Assembly (NCBI GenBank): GCA_016281115.1
Contig: JAEEHZ010000230.1
Coordinates: 1 to 16,215, forward strand
Length of the DNA: 16,215 bases
Direction: 5' to 3'
Origin: Clostridiaceae bacterium
GTDB lineage: Bacteria; Bacillota; Clostridia; Oscillospirales; Acutalibacteraceae
Every line of letters begins with the position of its first letter. Within the stretch, counting starts at the first letter, position 1. The position numbers and the translations under genes are program-made. A model generated the notes under the pieces. That model did no database searches, was not told the origin of the DNA, and worked only from the letters and a program-made list of their open reading frames with translations. Positions 8,572 through 15,768 of this stretch are shown here, in pieces.

Positions 8572-9330
8572 TTATATGTTGAAAAGCTGTTTCCCGTTGT
8601 CTGATGTTATTTTTAATAACTCGTTTACATCAATGCCCCTTATTTCGGCAATTTTTCGGGCTGTGTATATTATGTGTGACGAATCACATCTTTTTCCCCT
8701 AAAGGGGACGGGGGTCATATATGGCGCATCGGTTTCAAGCAGAAGCCTGTCAAGCGATACGCTTGTAGCTGTTTGCAGGGGCTTTTTAGCGTTGTTGAAT
8801 GTGACGGCGCCGCCCAGACTTATATACATGCCCATATCAAGTATCTCATCAAGCATTTCAAGGCTTCCCGAAAAGCAATGCAAAAGCCCTTTCGGACGGT
8901 ATTTCCTTAATATTTCAAGCGTGTCTCCGTGGGCGTCACGGTCATGGATCACCACGGGCATATCAAGCTCTTTTGCAAGCTCAAGCTGCTTTTCAAACAC
9001 TGTTATCTGAAGCTCTCTCGGTGTAAAATCGTAGTAATAATCGAGCCCTATTTCTCCTATTGCTTTTACATATTCCTTGTTTTTACAAAGCTCGGCTATT
9101 TCGTCAAGAAAGCCGTCTGTTGCTTTGTCACATTCGTGAGGGTGAAAGCCCGCCGCTGCCTTAATAAACGGATATTTTTCGGCAAGGCGCAGTGAAAAGA
9201 CCGAGCTTTCAAGGTCTGTGCCGTTATTCATTATATATTCCACGCCGTTTTCGTTCAGGCTTTTGAGCAGCGTGTCTCTGTCTTCGTTAAATTTCTCGTC
9301 GTTATAGTGAGCGTGAGCGTCAAAAATCAT
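8572..9330 (-). CDS. tatD: TatD family metal-dependent hydrolase/DNase
   Basis: Amidohydrolase-fold protein of the TatD/YcfH/YabD family; characterised members are Mg-dependent 3'-5' exonucleases or DNases. The 252 residues match the family length. Metal-binding landmarks are all present: DAHAH at 4-8 (H6, H8), GEIGLDYY around 92-99 (E93), VIHDRDAH (H129), HCFSG (H151) and ETDAPY (D201). The ATG overlaps the TGA of the upstream phosphoglycerate-mutase gene (ATGA, 9330-9327), with AAAGG eight bases before it. Firmicute homologues often sit near metG, rnmV and ksgA, but here it lies in a mixed housekeeping run. Family assignment is firm; the substrate is not shown by the sequence. Confidence 0.92.
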   Translation of the reverse strand: MIFDAHAHYNDEKFNEDRDTLLKSLNENGVEYIMNNGTDLESSVFSLRLAEKYPFIKAAAGFHPHECDKATDGFLDEIAELCKNKEYVKAIGEIGLDYYYDFTPRELQITVFEKQLELAKELDMPVVIHDRDAHGDTLEILRKYRPKGLLHCFSGSLEMLDEILDMGMYISLGGAVTFNNAKKPLQTATSVSLDRLLLETDAPYMTPVPFRGKRCDSSHIIYTARKIAEIRGIDVNELLKITSDNGKQLFNI

Positions 9331-10538
9331 TTTATAAGCCTTTCTATAAGTGTGTAACCTTTTTCAATGTAATTTCCCGTTTTGGCGGCGTTTTCTTCGT
9401 TGAAAAGGCTTACACCGCTGTTTATTTTCCTGTTGCTTTTGTATATGAGATAAGGCACGGGCTCGCTTGAGTGTGTTCTTATCTCCATCGGAGTCGGGTG
9501 GTCGGGGCAAATGAGAACAGCATAGTCGCCTGTCTTTTCAAGATGTTCCAAAAGCGGTTTTATTATAAGCTTATCTATCAATTCTATTGATTTTATCTTG
9601 TTTTCAAGCTCTCCGCGGTGTCCGCATTCATCGGGGGCTTCAAGGTGGATATAAACAAAATCTTTGCCCGAATCAAGCTCGTTTACGGCGGCTTCAAGCT
9701 TTCCCGAAAAATTTGTGTCGATATAGCCCGTTGCGCCTTCAACATCGGGGCGTCCCATTCCGGCACACGCCGCGATGCCCTTAAGCAGGTCAACTGCCGA
9801 TATAACGGAACCCTCAAGCCCAAACTTGTTTTTAAAGCTTTCGAGCTTCGGTGCCGTTCCCTCTCCCCAAAACCAAACGGAGTTTGCAGGATTTTTACCG
9901 TTTTTGACCCTGTTTAGATTTACGGGGTGATTTTTCAGCAATTCGTAGCTTTTTTTCATCATTGCATAAAGCTTATCGGCGCTTCTGCCGACGGGAATGT
10001 ATTCTTTTATGCACCTGCCCGTTATGTCGTGGGGCGGGGTGATGATACCCGGTTCGGGGTCGCCGTTGTTCCACACAAGGCAGTGGCGGTAGCTTATACC
10101 GGGGTTAAGCGTAAACTCATCATTATCAAAATGTTTTTTCAAGTATTCAATAAGTGTTTTTGCTTCTTCTGTGCTTATGTCACCTGCACAGTAATCAATA
10201 AGAGTCTTGTCTTCGTAATTGGGCTCATTGTCAGACAGCGTTACAAAATTGCATCTTAAGGTCACGTCTGTTGGTTTAAGGGCGATGCCTATTCCTGCTG
10301 CCTCGAGAGGTGAGCGCCCCGTGTAGCACTTCTCGGGGTTGTATCCCATAACGGAAAGATTTGCAACATCACTTCCGGGTTTAAAACCGTCGGGAACGGT
10401 TTTTACTATTCCCACTTCTGCTTTGGACGCCAACATATCCATATGTGGTTTATAAGCCTTTGTCATTGGTGTAATATCACCGAGTTCTTTTATTTTTCTG
10501 TCTGCCATTCCGTCGCAGAGCACAGTTACATATTTCAA
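9327..10538 (-). CDS. Archaeal-type cofactor-independent phosphoglycerate mutase family protein (ApgM or ThrB2-like)
   Basis: Alkaline-phosphatase-superfamily enzyme of COG3635. Members either interconvert 3- and 2-phosphoglycerate or, in a bacterial subgroup, are proposed homoserine kinases for threonine synthesis. The 403 residues carry LCDGMAD (metal Asp near 9), KPGSDVANLSVMGY with the likely catalytic Ser at 56, TGRSPLEAAGIG, HLEAPDECGH (D303, H307), CPDHPTP (D346, H347) and a third metal His near 356. The segment NSVWFWGEG (220-228) recalls the subgroup annotated as proposed homoserine kinase, although no threonine gene is nearby, so the reaction is left open. The start is TTG at 10538; AAGGA lies 13 bases upstream, slightly far, but no closer in-frame start exists. 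It is the first gene of the minus-strand run and overlaps tatD by four bases. Confidence 0.85.
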   Translation of the reverse strand: MKYVTVLCDGMADRKIKELGDITPMTKAYKPHMDMLASKAEVGIVKTVPDGFKPGSDVANLSVMGYNPEKCYTGRSPLEAAGIGIALKPTDVTLRCNFVTLSDNEPNYEDKTLIDYCAGDISTEEAKTLIEYLKKHFDNDEFTLNPGISYRHCLVWNNGDPEPGIITPPHDITGRCIKEYIPVGRSADKLYAMMKKSYELLKNHPVNLNRVKNGKNPANSVWFWGEGTAPKLESFKNKFGLEGSVISAVDLLKGIAACAGMGRPDVEGATGYIDTNFSGKLEAAVNELDSGKDFVYIHLEAPDECGHRGELENKIKSIELIDKLIIKPLLEHLEKTGDYAVLICPDHPTPMEIRTHSSEPVPYLIYKSNRKINSGVSLFNEENAAKTGNYIEKGYTLIERLIK

Positions 10539-10584
10539 AACAAATAATACTTCCTTTTATTAATAACTATCGCACATTATAGTA

Positions 10585-10614
10585 AGTATACTACAAATGT
10601 TGGCTGTTTATCAA
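10585..10614 (-). promoter_or_regulatory. Candidate promoter of the apgM-to-U32 operon
   Basis: On the minus strand TTGATA (10614-10609), 18 bases, then TATACT (10590-10585) resembles a sigma-A promoter and would start transcription about 40 bases before the TTG start codon. A TATAAT at 10581-10576 is an alternative -10 but lacks a good -35 at 17 bases. The gene downstream must be transcribed from this divergent region, which supports one of the two. Confidence 0.5.
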
Positions 10615-10701
10615 TACATTATGATAAATTTTTCCCCTTTTGTAAAAAATATTCCTTTTTTGATGAATATAGTAAAATATTAAAATAACTTATGGGTTTT
10701 A

Positions 10702-10730
10702 TTGACATGGAATAATTCTGATACTATAAT
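10702..10730 (+). promoter_or_regulatory. Perfect-consensus sigma-A promoter of the acyltransfer operon
   Basis: TTGACA at 10702-10707, a 17-base spacer, and TATAAT at 10725-10730 match the vegetative consensus at every position. Very AT-rich sequence (about 10616-10690) precedes it and could act as an UP element. The expected start is near 10737, leaving a 50-base leader with AAGGTGG at 10773-10779 before the ATG at 10787. No riboswitch or attenuator fits in this leader. Confidence 0.88.
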
Positions 10731-10786
10731 AGACAAAGCTTTTTGCAATTATATGTAAATAATTATTTGATGAAGGTGGTATTACT

Positions 10787-11608
10787 ATGATTAAAAGATC
10801 ATTGGCTTTGATAATTTGTTTGATAATTACAGCAACTTTTGCTGCCTGCGGAGATGATAACACTAAGGGAAATGAATCTTCTAAGGATGAATCTTACAGC
10901 GTGGAGTCGCTTACAAGCGAAAACGGCACCGCAAGTGAAGCTTTTGCCGAAAGCAGTGAGCAAGGCGAAAACGGTGAAGCTGTAACAGCCGAGTTTTTTG
11001 ACGACGCAGTGTTCATCGGTGACAGCGTAACCTTAAAGCTTAACTATTATGTTGATAAGATACGCGAAAACATCGGCTTGGAATGTTTGGGAGATGCAAC
11101 GTTTTTGTGCAGCGGAAGCCTTGGTTATGCAAACGCACAGTGGGATATAAATGAGGAGAATAATGTTCATCCCACATATCAAGGCACAAAATATCTTGTG
11201 CAGGACGGCGTTAAAGCGATAGGCGCAAAAAAAGCGTTTATAATGCTTGGTATGAACGACTTTGCTTTATATGGAATAGACGAAACAATTGAAAACGCAA
11301 AATCTCTCATAAATAAGATAATAACAGAGAACCCCGATATAACAATATATATACAATCAGTTACTCCCATACTTGCTGCGGCTCAATTTGACAGCTTTAC
11401 AAACGACAATGTTGTGGCTTTAAACGAAAAGCTTAAAGCTATGTGCGAAGAGAACGGCTGGAAATATCTTGATGTTGCAAGCGTTCTTAAAGACGACAGC
11501 GGCTGTCTTCCGCCCGAGTATTGCAGCGACCCCGATGCCCAGGGAATACACTTTACGGACGAAGCCTGTGATATTTGGATAAAATATCTTGAAAATAACG
11601 TTAATTGA
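10787..11608 (+). CDS. SGNH/GDSL-hydrolase lipoprotein
   Basis: Predicted surface lipoprotein of the SGNH hydrolase superfamily, whose members are esterases or O-acyltransferases. A lipoprotein signal peptide ends in TFAAC with the lipidated Cys at 21. Residues 22-70 are a Ser/Glu-rich low-complexity tether. The catalytic domain shows block I FIGDSVT (nucleophile Ser80), a conserved Gly region SGSLGYA near 109-115, block III GMND (Asn157), and block V with D250/H255 in DAQGIHF, supplying the Asp-His pair. SD AAGGTGG precedes the ATG, and it is first behind a perfect promoter. It is followed after 17 bases by a second lipoprotein and then an MBOAT acyltransferase, so it probably adds acyl groups to, or removes them from, a wall or surface polymer outside the membrane. 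Which of the two is not visible from sequence. Confidence 0.85.
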   Translation: MIKRSLALIICLIITATFAACGDDNTKGNESSKDESYSVESLTSENGTASEAFAESSEQGENGEAVTAEFFDDAVFIGDSVTLKLNYYVDKIRENIGLECLGDATFLCSGSLGYANAQWDINEENNVHPTYQGTKYLVQDGVKAIGAKKAFIMLGMNDFALYGIDETIENAKSLINKIITENPDITIYIQSVTPILAAAQFDSFTNDNVVALNEKLKAMCEENGWKYLDVASVLKDDSGCLPPEYCSDPDAQGIHFTDEACDIWIKYLENNVN

Positions 11609-11625
11609 AAATGAGGAATAACACT

Positions 11626-12111
11626 ATGAAAAAAATTGCCGCGATTATTATATGCGCAATGCTTGCCGTTTTGGCTTGCGGATGCTCAAATGACAGCTCA
11701 ACCGCCTCGCTTAATTCCGACGAAGGGCTTAAGGCTATAATGCAAAGCATAAAGGATCAAATAACACTTTCCGACGATATGATGACCGTTTCCGATTCGT
11801 CAAAATTGCTTGATTATTACGGAATTGACAGCGCTATGGTAAAAGATTTTCAGGTTATGATGAACTCGAGCGGTGTTGAGCAGGACGAGATCGTTATGAT
11901 AGAAGCAATAGACGAGGACAGCGCAAACACCATATCCGAAAAGCTTAACGCACGTTTGGAGGATAAGAAAAATCAAATGAAAAACTATCTTCCTGACCAA
12001 TACGCAATGCTTCAAAAATGCTCGGTAGAGCAAAAGGGCTTGTATGTTTATATGTTTTTGTCCGATGACGCGAAAACGATGGAGAGCATCTTTAACTCTT
12101 ATTTTGGCTGA
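11626..12111 (+). CDS. DUF4358 lipoprotein
   Basis: Predicted lipoprotein of about 161 residues resembling the DUF4358 family of Clostridia, whose function is unknown. The N-terminus has a short basic region (MKK), a hydrophobic stretch and a lipobox ending at Cys18 (VLAC) or Cys20 (ACGC). The remainder is a small alpha/beta domain: the stretch EIVMIEAIDEDSA, a Lys/Arg-rich helix (LNARLEDKKNQMKNYLPDQY), then a hydrophobic strand (GLYVYMFLSDDA), as in other members. The start is set at ATG 11626, nine bases after GAGG. An in-frame TTG at 11605 and ATG at 11611 would extend it by a few polar residues but lack an SD. Its place between the SGNH lipoprotein and the MBOAT gene suggests an accessory extracellular role, perhaps like AlgF in alginate acetylation; that analogy is by position only. 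Confidence 0.75.
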   Translation: MKKIAAIIICAMLAVLACGCSNDSSTASLNSDEGLKAIMQSIKDQITLSDDMMTVSDSSKLLDYYGIDSAMVKDFQVMMNSSGVEQDEIVMIEAIDEDSANTISEKLNARLEDKKNQMKNYLPDQYAMLQKCSVEQKGLYVYMFLSDDAKTMESIFNSYFG

Positions 12112-12139
12112 TTGTTTATCGGCTGAAAGGATGATTTAG

Positions 12140-13543
12140 TTGGTTTTTTCTTCACTGGCATTTCTGTTTATGTATTTGCCCGTGGTGCTGATCATATACT
12201 ATGTAACACCCAAAAAATTCAGAAACGCTTTTTTGTTTATTGCCAACCTGTTTTTTTACGGTTGGGGAGAGCCTGTGTTTGTGCTTTTGATGCTGTTTTC
12301 TACGGTAGTTGATTACACACACGGCATCTTTATTGAAAAATATCGCAATAACAAACGCGTGGCAAAACGCTTTGTAATAAGCTCAGTAATAATTAATCTC
12401 GGATTACTGGGCTTTTTTAAGTACACGGGTTTTATAGGCAACACGCTGAATGTTATTTTACCCTTTTTGAACATACCTGTTTTAAAGCTTCCTCTGCCGA
12501 TAGGGATATCGTTTTACACGTTTCAGACGATGTCATATTCCATAGACGTTTACAGAGGAGATTCTCCCATACAAAAGAACATAATATCTTTCGGAACATA
12601 TGTTTCCCTGTTTCCCCAGCTTATCGCAGGACCTATAGTAAGATACAAAGACGTTGCGTATCAGCTTAACAACAGGCGCGAAAACTTTGGCGATTTTACT
12701 CACGGAGTAAAGCTCTTTTGCGTAGGTCTTGCAAAAAAAGTACTTATTGCAAATCAAATGGGTCTTTTGTGGGATACGCTCAGAGAAGGTTATAACGAAA
12801 ACGGCGCTTTAGCTTCGTGGGTAGGCATTATAGCTTATTCCTTGCAAATCTATTTCGATTTCAGCGGCTATTCCGATATGGCGCGCGGTTTGGGAAATAT
12901 GTTCGGCTTTTATTTTCTCAAAAACTTTGATTATCCCTATATTTCAAAAAGTATAACCGAGTTTTGGCGCAGATGGCACATCTCGCTTGGAACATGGTTT
13001 AGAGAATATGTATACATTCCGCTGGGCGGAAACAGAAAAGGGAAAACGCGCACGATAATAAACCTTATGATAGTTTGGTTTTTGACGGGCTTATGGCACG
13101 GCGCAAGCTGGAACTTTGTTTTGTGGGGTTTGTATTTCGGAATTATTCTGATACTTGAAAAGCTGTTTATATTAAAGCTTCTTGAAAAAGCGCCCGCGTT
13201 TATAGGTCATATCTATTCGATTATAATAATAATTTTCGGCTGGGGAATATTCTACTTCTCTGATGACTGCGGCGGAATGAACGGATTTTTGGGCTTTATG
13301 TCTTCACTTTTCAGCGGCGGAATAATAAGCGGTTCGGCATTAAATACGGTAATAAGTTATTTGCCGTTGCTCATAGTTTCAATTATTGCCGCCACACCTC
13401 TTTTCTTTAAAGTGTATAAAAGATTTGCAGGCTCAAATCATATGTGGCTGTTCGATACTGCGGCGACCGTAATTGTTTTGATAATTTGCACTGCTTCGCT
13501 TTGTAACCAAAGCTATAATCCGTTTTTGTATTTCAGATTTTAA
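12140..13543 (+). CDS. MBOAT family O-acyltransferase (AlgI/DltB-like)
   Basis: Polytopic membrane-bound O-acyltransferase that takes acyl groups, usually acetyl from acetyl-CoA, and passes them across the membrane to partner proteins acting on extracytoplasmic polymers. The 467 residues are strongly hydrophobic, with roughly ten membrane segments, and the N-terminus MVFSSLAFLFMYLP is typical of the AlgI branch. Signature motifs are LPIGISFYTFQTMSY (119-133), FPQLIAGPIVRY (158-169), YFDFSGYSDMARG (238-250), FWRRWHISLGTWFREY (275-290, His280) and GLWHGASWNFVLWG (317-330), where His320 is the expected catalytic histidine. The TTG start has AAGGA eight bases upstream. The next gene encodes a DHHW/AlgX-like protein, the standard partner. 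Family assignment is very secure; the acceptor (teichoic acid, peptidoglycan, exopolysaccharide) is unknown. Confidence 0.93.
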   Translation: MVFSSLAFLFMYLPVVLIIYYVTPKKFRNAFLFIANLFFYGWGEPVFVLLMLFSTVVDYTHGIFIEKYRNNKRVAKRFVISSVIINLGLLGFFKYTGFIGNTLNVILPFLNIPVLKLPLPIGISFYTFQTMSYSIDVYRGDSPIQKNIISFGTYVSLFPQLIAGPIVRYKDVAYQLNNRRENFGDFTHGVKLFCVGLAKKVLIANQMGLLWDTLREGYNENGALASWVGIIAYSLQIYFDFSGYSDMARGLGNMFGFYFLKNFDYPYISKSITEFWRRWHISLGTWFREYVYIPLGGNRKGKTRTIINLMIVWFLTGLWHGASWNFVLWGLYFGIILILEKLFILKLLEKAPAFIGHIYSIIIIIFGWGIFYFSDDCGGMNGFLGFMSSLFSGGIISGSALNTVISYLPLLIVSIIAATPLFFKVYKRFAGSNHMWLFDTAATVIVLIICTASLCNQSYNPFLYFRF

Positions 13544-13586
13544 AAATGTGTTAAGGAACGGCCTTTGCAGCCGATAGAATAAAGAA

Positions 13587-14735
13587 ATGAATAACAAAGA
13601 TAAAAAAATATTTAAAACTGAATATTTGCCTGGATTTGTTTTTATTCTGTTTTTGGCAGCAATGGGCATTATGTATGTATTATTGCCGAAGCAGGAATAT
13701 TCTCCTTTGGAGAAGCGATATTTATCGGGCTTCCCCGAGTTTTCGTTTGAGAGCCTTTTAGAAGGCGATTATACACAGGGAATAGAAGATTTTTTGGCGG
13801 ACAATACTCCGCTGAGGGCAGGATTTGTGGGTATCAATTCGTATTATAATCTCGCAATCGGCAACAACGGCGCAAACGGTGTTTATCTCGGCAAAAACGG
13901 TATGCTTATAGAAAAGCCCGTAGATGAACGCAATAATTTAGAGCGAAACATTGAGCGTATAAAAACATTTGCCGAAAACGAAAGCATACCTGTAAATATG
14001 CTTGTTGTGCCTTCAAAAGGTTTTATTTATGATGACAACCTTCCTTTTAACAGCTTAAAATATAAAGATAAAGAATATTTTGAGTATATTGAAAACACCT
14101 TGGGCGATAAAGTGAATTTTATAAATATACTTGATAAATTCAATTCTCAGGCAGAAAAAGAAAAACTGTTTTATAACACAGACCACCATTGGACCTCAGC
14201 GGGGGCTTATTTGGGATATGAAAACATTTGTGAAGCTATGGGAATTAAGACAAAAGAAAAAACGGATTTTGATATAGAAAGCTATCCCGATTTTTACGGC
14301 ACTTCTTATTCCACATCTGCTTATTATCTTACGCCCCGTGAAAGCATAGAGGTTTGGCGTGACAAAAAGACGGGCGGCGGCGCATCGGTGGAAATCATAG
14401 AAGGCAGCAAATCGGACAAATACGATAATATGTTTTTTAACGATAATTTAAAAACAGATGATAAATATACCGTATATTTAGACGGCAACCACAGCATGGT
14501 AAAAATACACAATCCCGCTGCGAACTCAAACAAAAAGCTGCTTTTGATAAAAGACAGCTTTGCGCATTGCCTTGCACCGTTTTTGTCATATAATTACAGC
14601 GACATTGTTATGATAGATCTCAGATATTATAAGCTTTCGGTTGACGAATTGATAAAAGAAGAAAACTGTGATGATATCTTGTTTGTGTACGGTATAGACA
14701 ATATTTGCACAAGTACGGATATCATATTGAACTGA
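13587..14735 (+). CDS. DHHW family protein (AlgX/AlgJ-like SGNH acyltransferase partner)
   Basis: Predicted membrane-anchored extracytoplasmic protein of the DHHW family, related to AlgX/AlgJ, which transfer acetyl groups onto polysaccharide. One N-terminal membrane segment (about 14-33) is followed by EKRYLSGFPEFS (42-53), the GVYLGKNGMLIE segment (98-109) seen at the start of AlgJ/AlgX domains, the eponymous DHHW at 199-202 in NTDHHWTSAG, and LLIKDSFAHCLAPF with the likely nucleophile Ser324. D199, H201 and Ser324 would form the triad by analogy with AlgX. Its 382 residues are usual. The ATG is the only possible start because a TAG lies in frame four codons earlier; the SD is weak (only AAAGAA nearby, AAGGAA is too distant), so translation may be modest. 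It lies 43 bases after the MBOAT gene, supporting a functional pair. Confidence 0.88.
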   Translation: MNNKDKKIFKTEYLPGFVFILFLAAMGIMYVLLPKQEYSPLEKRYLSGFPEFSFESLLEGDYTQGIEDFLADNTPLRAGFVGINSYYNLAIGNNGANGVYLGKNGMLIEKPVDERNNLERNIERIKTFAENESIPVNMLVVPSKGFIYDDNLPFNSLKYKDKEYFEYIENTLGDKVNFINILDKFNSQAEKEKLFYNTDHHWTSAGAYLGYENICEAMGIKTKEKTDFDIESYPDFYGTSYSTSAYYLTPRESIEVWRDKKTGGGASVEIIEGSKSDKYDNMFFNDNLKTDDKYTVYLDGNHSMVKIHNPAANSNKKLLLIKDSFAHCLAPFLSYNYSDIVMIDLRYYKLSVDELIKEENCDDILFVYGIDNICTSTDIILN

Positions 14736-14760
14736 TATGCGATATTAGGGAGATGGGTAA

Positions 14761-14943
14761 ATGCAGGGAAAATCAAATTGCGAATTTTGCTCTCATTATG
14801 CTTATGATGAAGAGCAGGAGTGCTATTACTGTGATATAACGTTAGACGAGGATGAGGTATACAGGTTTTTGCAGGGAAACACCGATAACTGTAATTATTT
14901 CAAACTCTACGATGAATACGGTATAGTTAAAAAGCAGAACTGA
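14761..14943 (+). CDS. Small four-cysteine-motif protein, DUF6472-like
   Basis: A 60-residue acidic protein with paired cysteines: CEFC at 7-10 and CYYC at 21-24, plus C44. The spacing CX2C-X10-CX2C suggests a small zinc ribbon or rubredoxin-like knuckle. The core (LDEDEVYRFL near 28-37, then DEYGIVKKQ near 51-59) matches what I recall of the DUF6472 family from Clostridia, function unknown. GGGAG lies about nine bases before the ATG, making it a convincing gene despite its size. It is last in the five-gene operon, 25 bases after the DHHW gene, but related genes may occur without this operon, so a role in acylation is not established. Its final codons form the left arm of the terminator. Confidence 0.8.
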   Translation: MQGKSNCEFCSHYAYDEEQECYYCDITLDEDEVYRFLQGNTDNCNYFKLYDEYGIVKKQN

Positions 14944-14976
14944 AGCCAAATCAGACTTTAGTTCTGCTTATTTTAT
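14933..14976. terminator. Bidirectional intrinsic terminator between convergent genes
   Basis: AGCAGAACTGAAG (14933-14945) pairs with CTTTAGTTCTGCT (14956-14968) in a 13-bp stem with one G-U pair and a 10-base loop. On the plus strand TATTTTAT follows; on the minus strand the stem is followed by TTTTTAAC. It can therefore end both the plus-strand operon and the converging deacetylase gene. The left arm includes the last codons and stop of the 60-residue protein. Confidence 0.85.
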
Positions 14977-15746
14977 GCGTCGGTTTTTCGGCGCATCTTG
15001 CCGGTGCTGTCGGTATAGTAACTGCCTTTGATTAAAAGCTCGCTTATGGGAACTATCTCATACCCTTCGCTCTGTATGGCTTCTATCACCATCGGAAGAG
15101 CTTCGGGGGTGTTTTTTGCACCGTTATGCATAAGTATTATTGAGCCGTTTGTTATTTTGCTTTTTATTCTCGATACGATTTCATCGGGAGAGGGGTCTTT
15201 CCAGTCGAGAGAGTCAACATCCCACTGTATACAATACATGTCGCAGTCGTTTACAGACTGAACGACATCGTTGTTATAATCTCCGTAAGGGCAGCGGTAA
15301 AGCGTGGGCTCTTTTCCCGTTAATGTTCTCAGCTTTACGTTGCAGCGCATTGTGTCGTCTATGATCTCACCCACGGTGTGCTGCGTCATATGGTCGTGAA
15401 CACTGCTGTGGCTTCCCACATCATGTCCTGCGAGCGCGATATCCTTTACCGATTCAGGATATTTGTCCGCCCACATTCCCACAAGAAAAAATGTGGCTTT
15501 TACATTATATTCGTCTAAAATATCAAGCAGAGTTTGTGTTTGTTCGTTTCCCCAGGCGGCGTCAAAGCTTATGCTTACCTTTTTTTCGGGGGTGTCTACA
15601 CAGTATATAGGGATCTTTCGCTCGCCTGCCGCGGTGGGGACAGATTCACCCAATCCCGAAAAAACTATCAGCAGCGAAAGAATTGCCATAACCGCGCATA
15701 CCGTTATTTTTATTATTTGTTTGCGGTTAAAAATATAAAAATTCAT
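14973..15746 (-). CDS. Polysaccharide deacetylase (NodB homology, PdaB-like)
   Basis: Carbohydrate esterase family 4 protein that removes N-acetyl (or O-acetyl) groups from peptidoglycan or another glycan outside the cell. A basic N-terminus and one membrane segment (about 11-31) act as anchor or signal. NodB motifs in order are SFDAAWG (60-66), GSHSSVH (111-117; H113 and H117 bind metal), RCPYGDY (151-157), WDVDSLDW (175-182) and LMHNG (205-209, catalytic His207). The first motif has Ala63 where many CE4 enzymes have the metal-binding second Asp. As I recall, sporulation-type PdaB proteins share this variation (FDISWG), so the gene resembles PdaB more than the TFDDGP enzymes. Length (257) fits. 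SD AAAGGAG lies ten bases before the ATG. It faces the acyltransfer operon and is divergent from the collagen-like gene. Confidence 0.9.
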   Translation of the reverse strand: MNFYIFNRKQIIKITVCAVMAILSLLIVFSGLGESVPTAAGERKIPIYCVDTPEKKVSISFDAAWGNEQTQTLLDILDEYNVKATFFLVGMWADKYPESVKDIALAGHDVGSHSSVHDHMTQHTVGEIIDDTMRCNVKLRTLTGKEPTLYRCPYGDYNNDVVQSVNDCDMYCIQWDVDSLDWKDPSPDEIVSRIKSKITNGSIILMHNGAKNTPEALPMVIEAIQSEGYEIVPISELLIKGSYYTDSTGKMRRKTDA

Positions 15747-15768
15747 ATTCAGTCAGCTCCTTTTGTAA

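Noticed and set aside
8543..9010. 155-codon plus-strand open frame opposite tatD
   Set aside because: Antisense shadow of a TatD gene with all its motifs; composition is unlike a real protein and there is no SD.
10737..10786. Riboswitch or attenuator in the leader of the acyltransfer operon
   Set aside because: The predicted leader is about 50 bases, AT-rich and without a stable stem or terminator.
13551..13580. Inverted repeat CGGC/GCCG between the MBOAT and DHHW genes
   Set aside because: A four-base stem with a seven-base loop and no T-run is not a credible terminator or regulatory hairpin.
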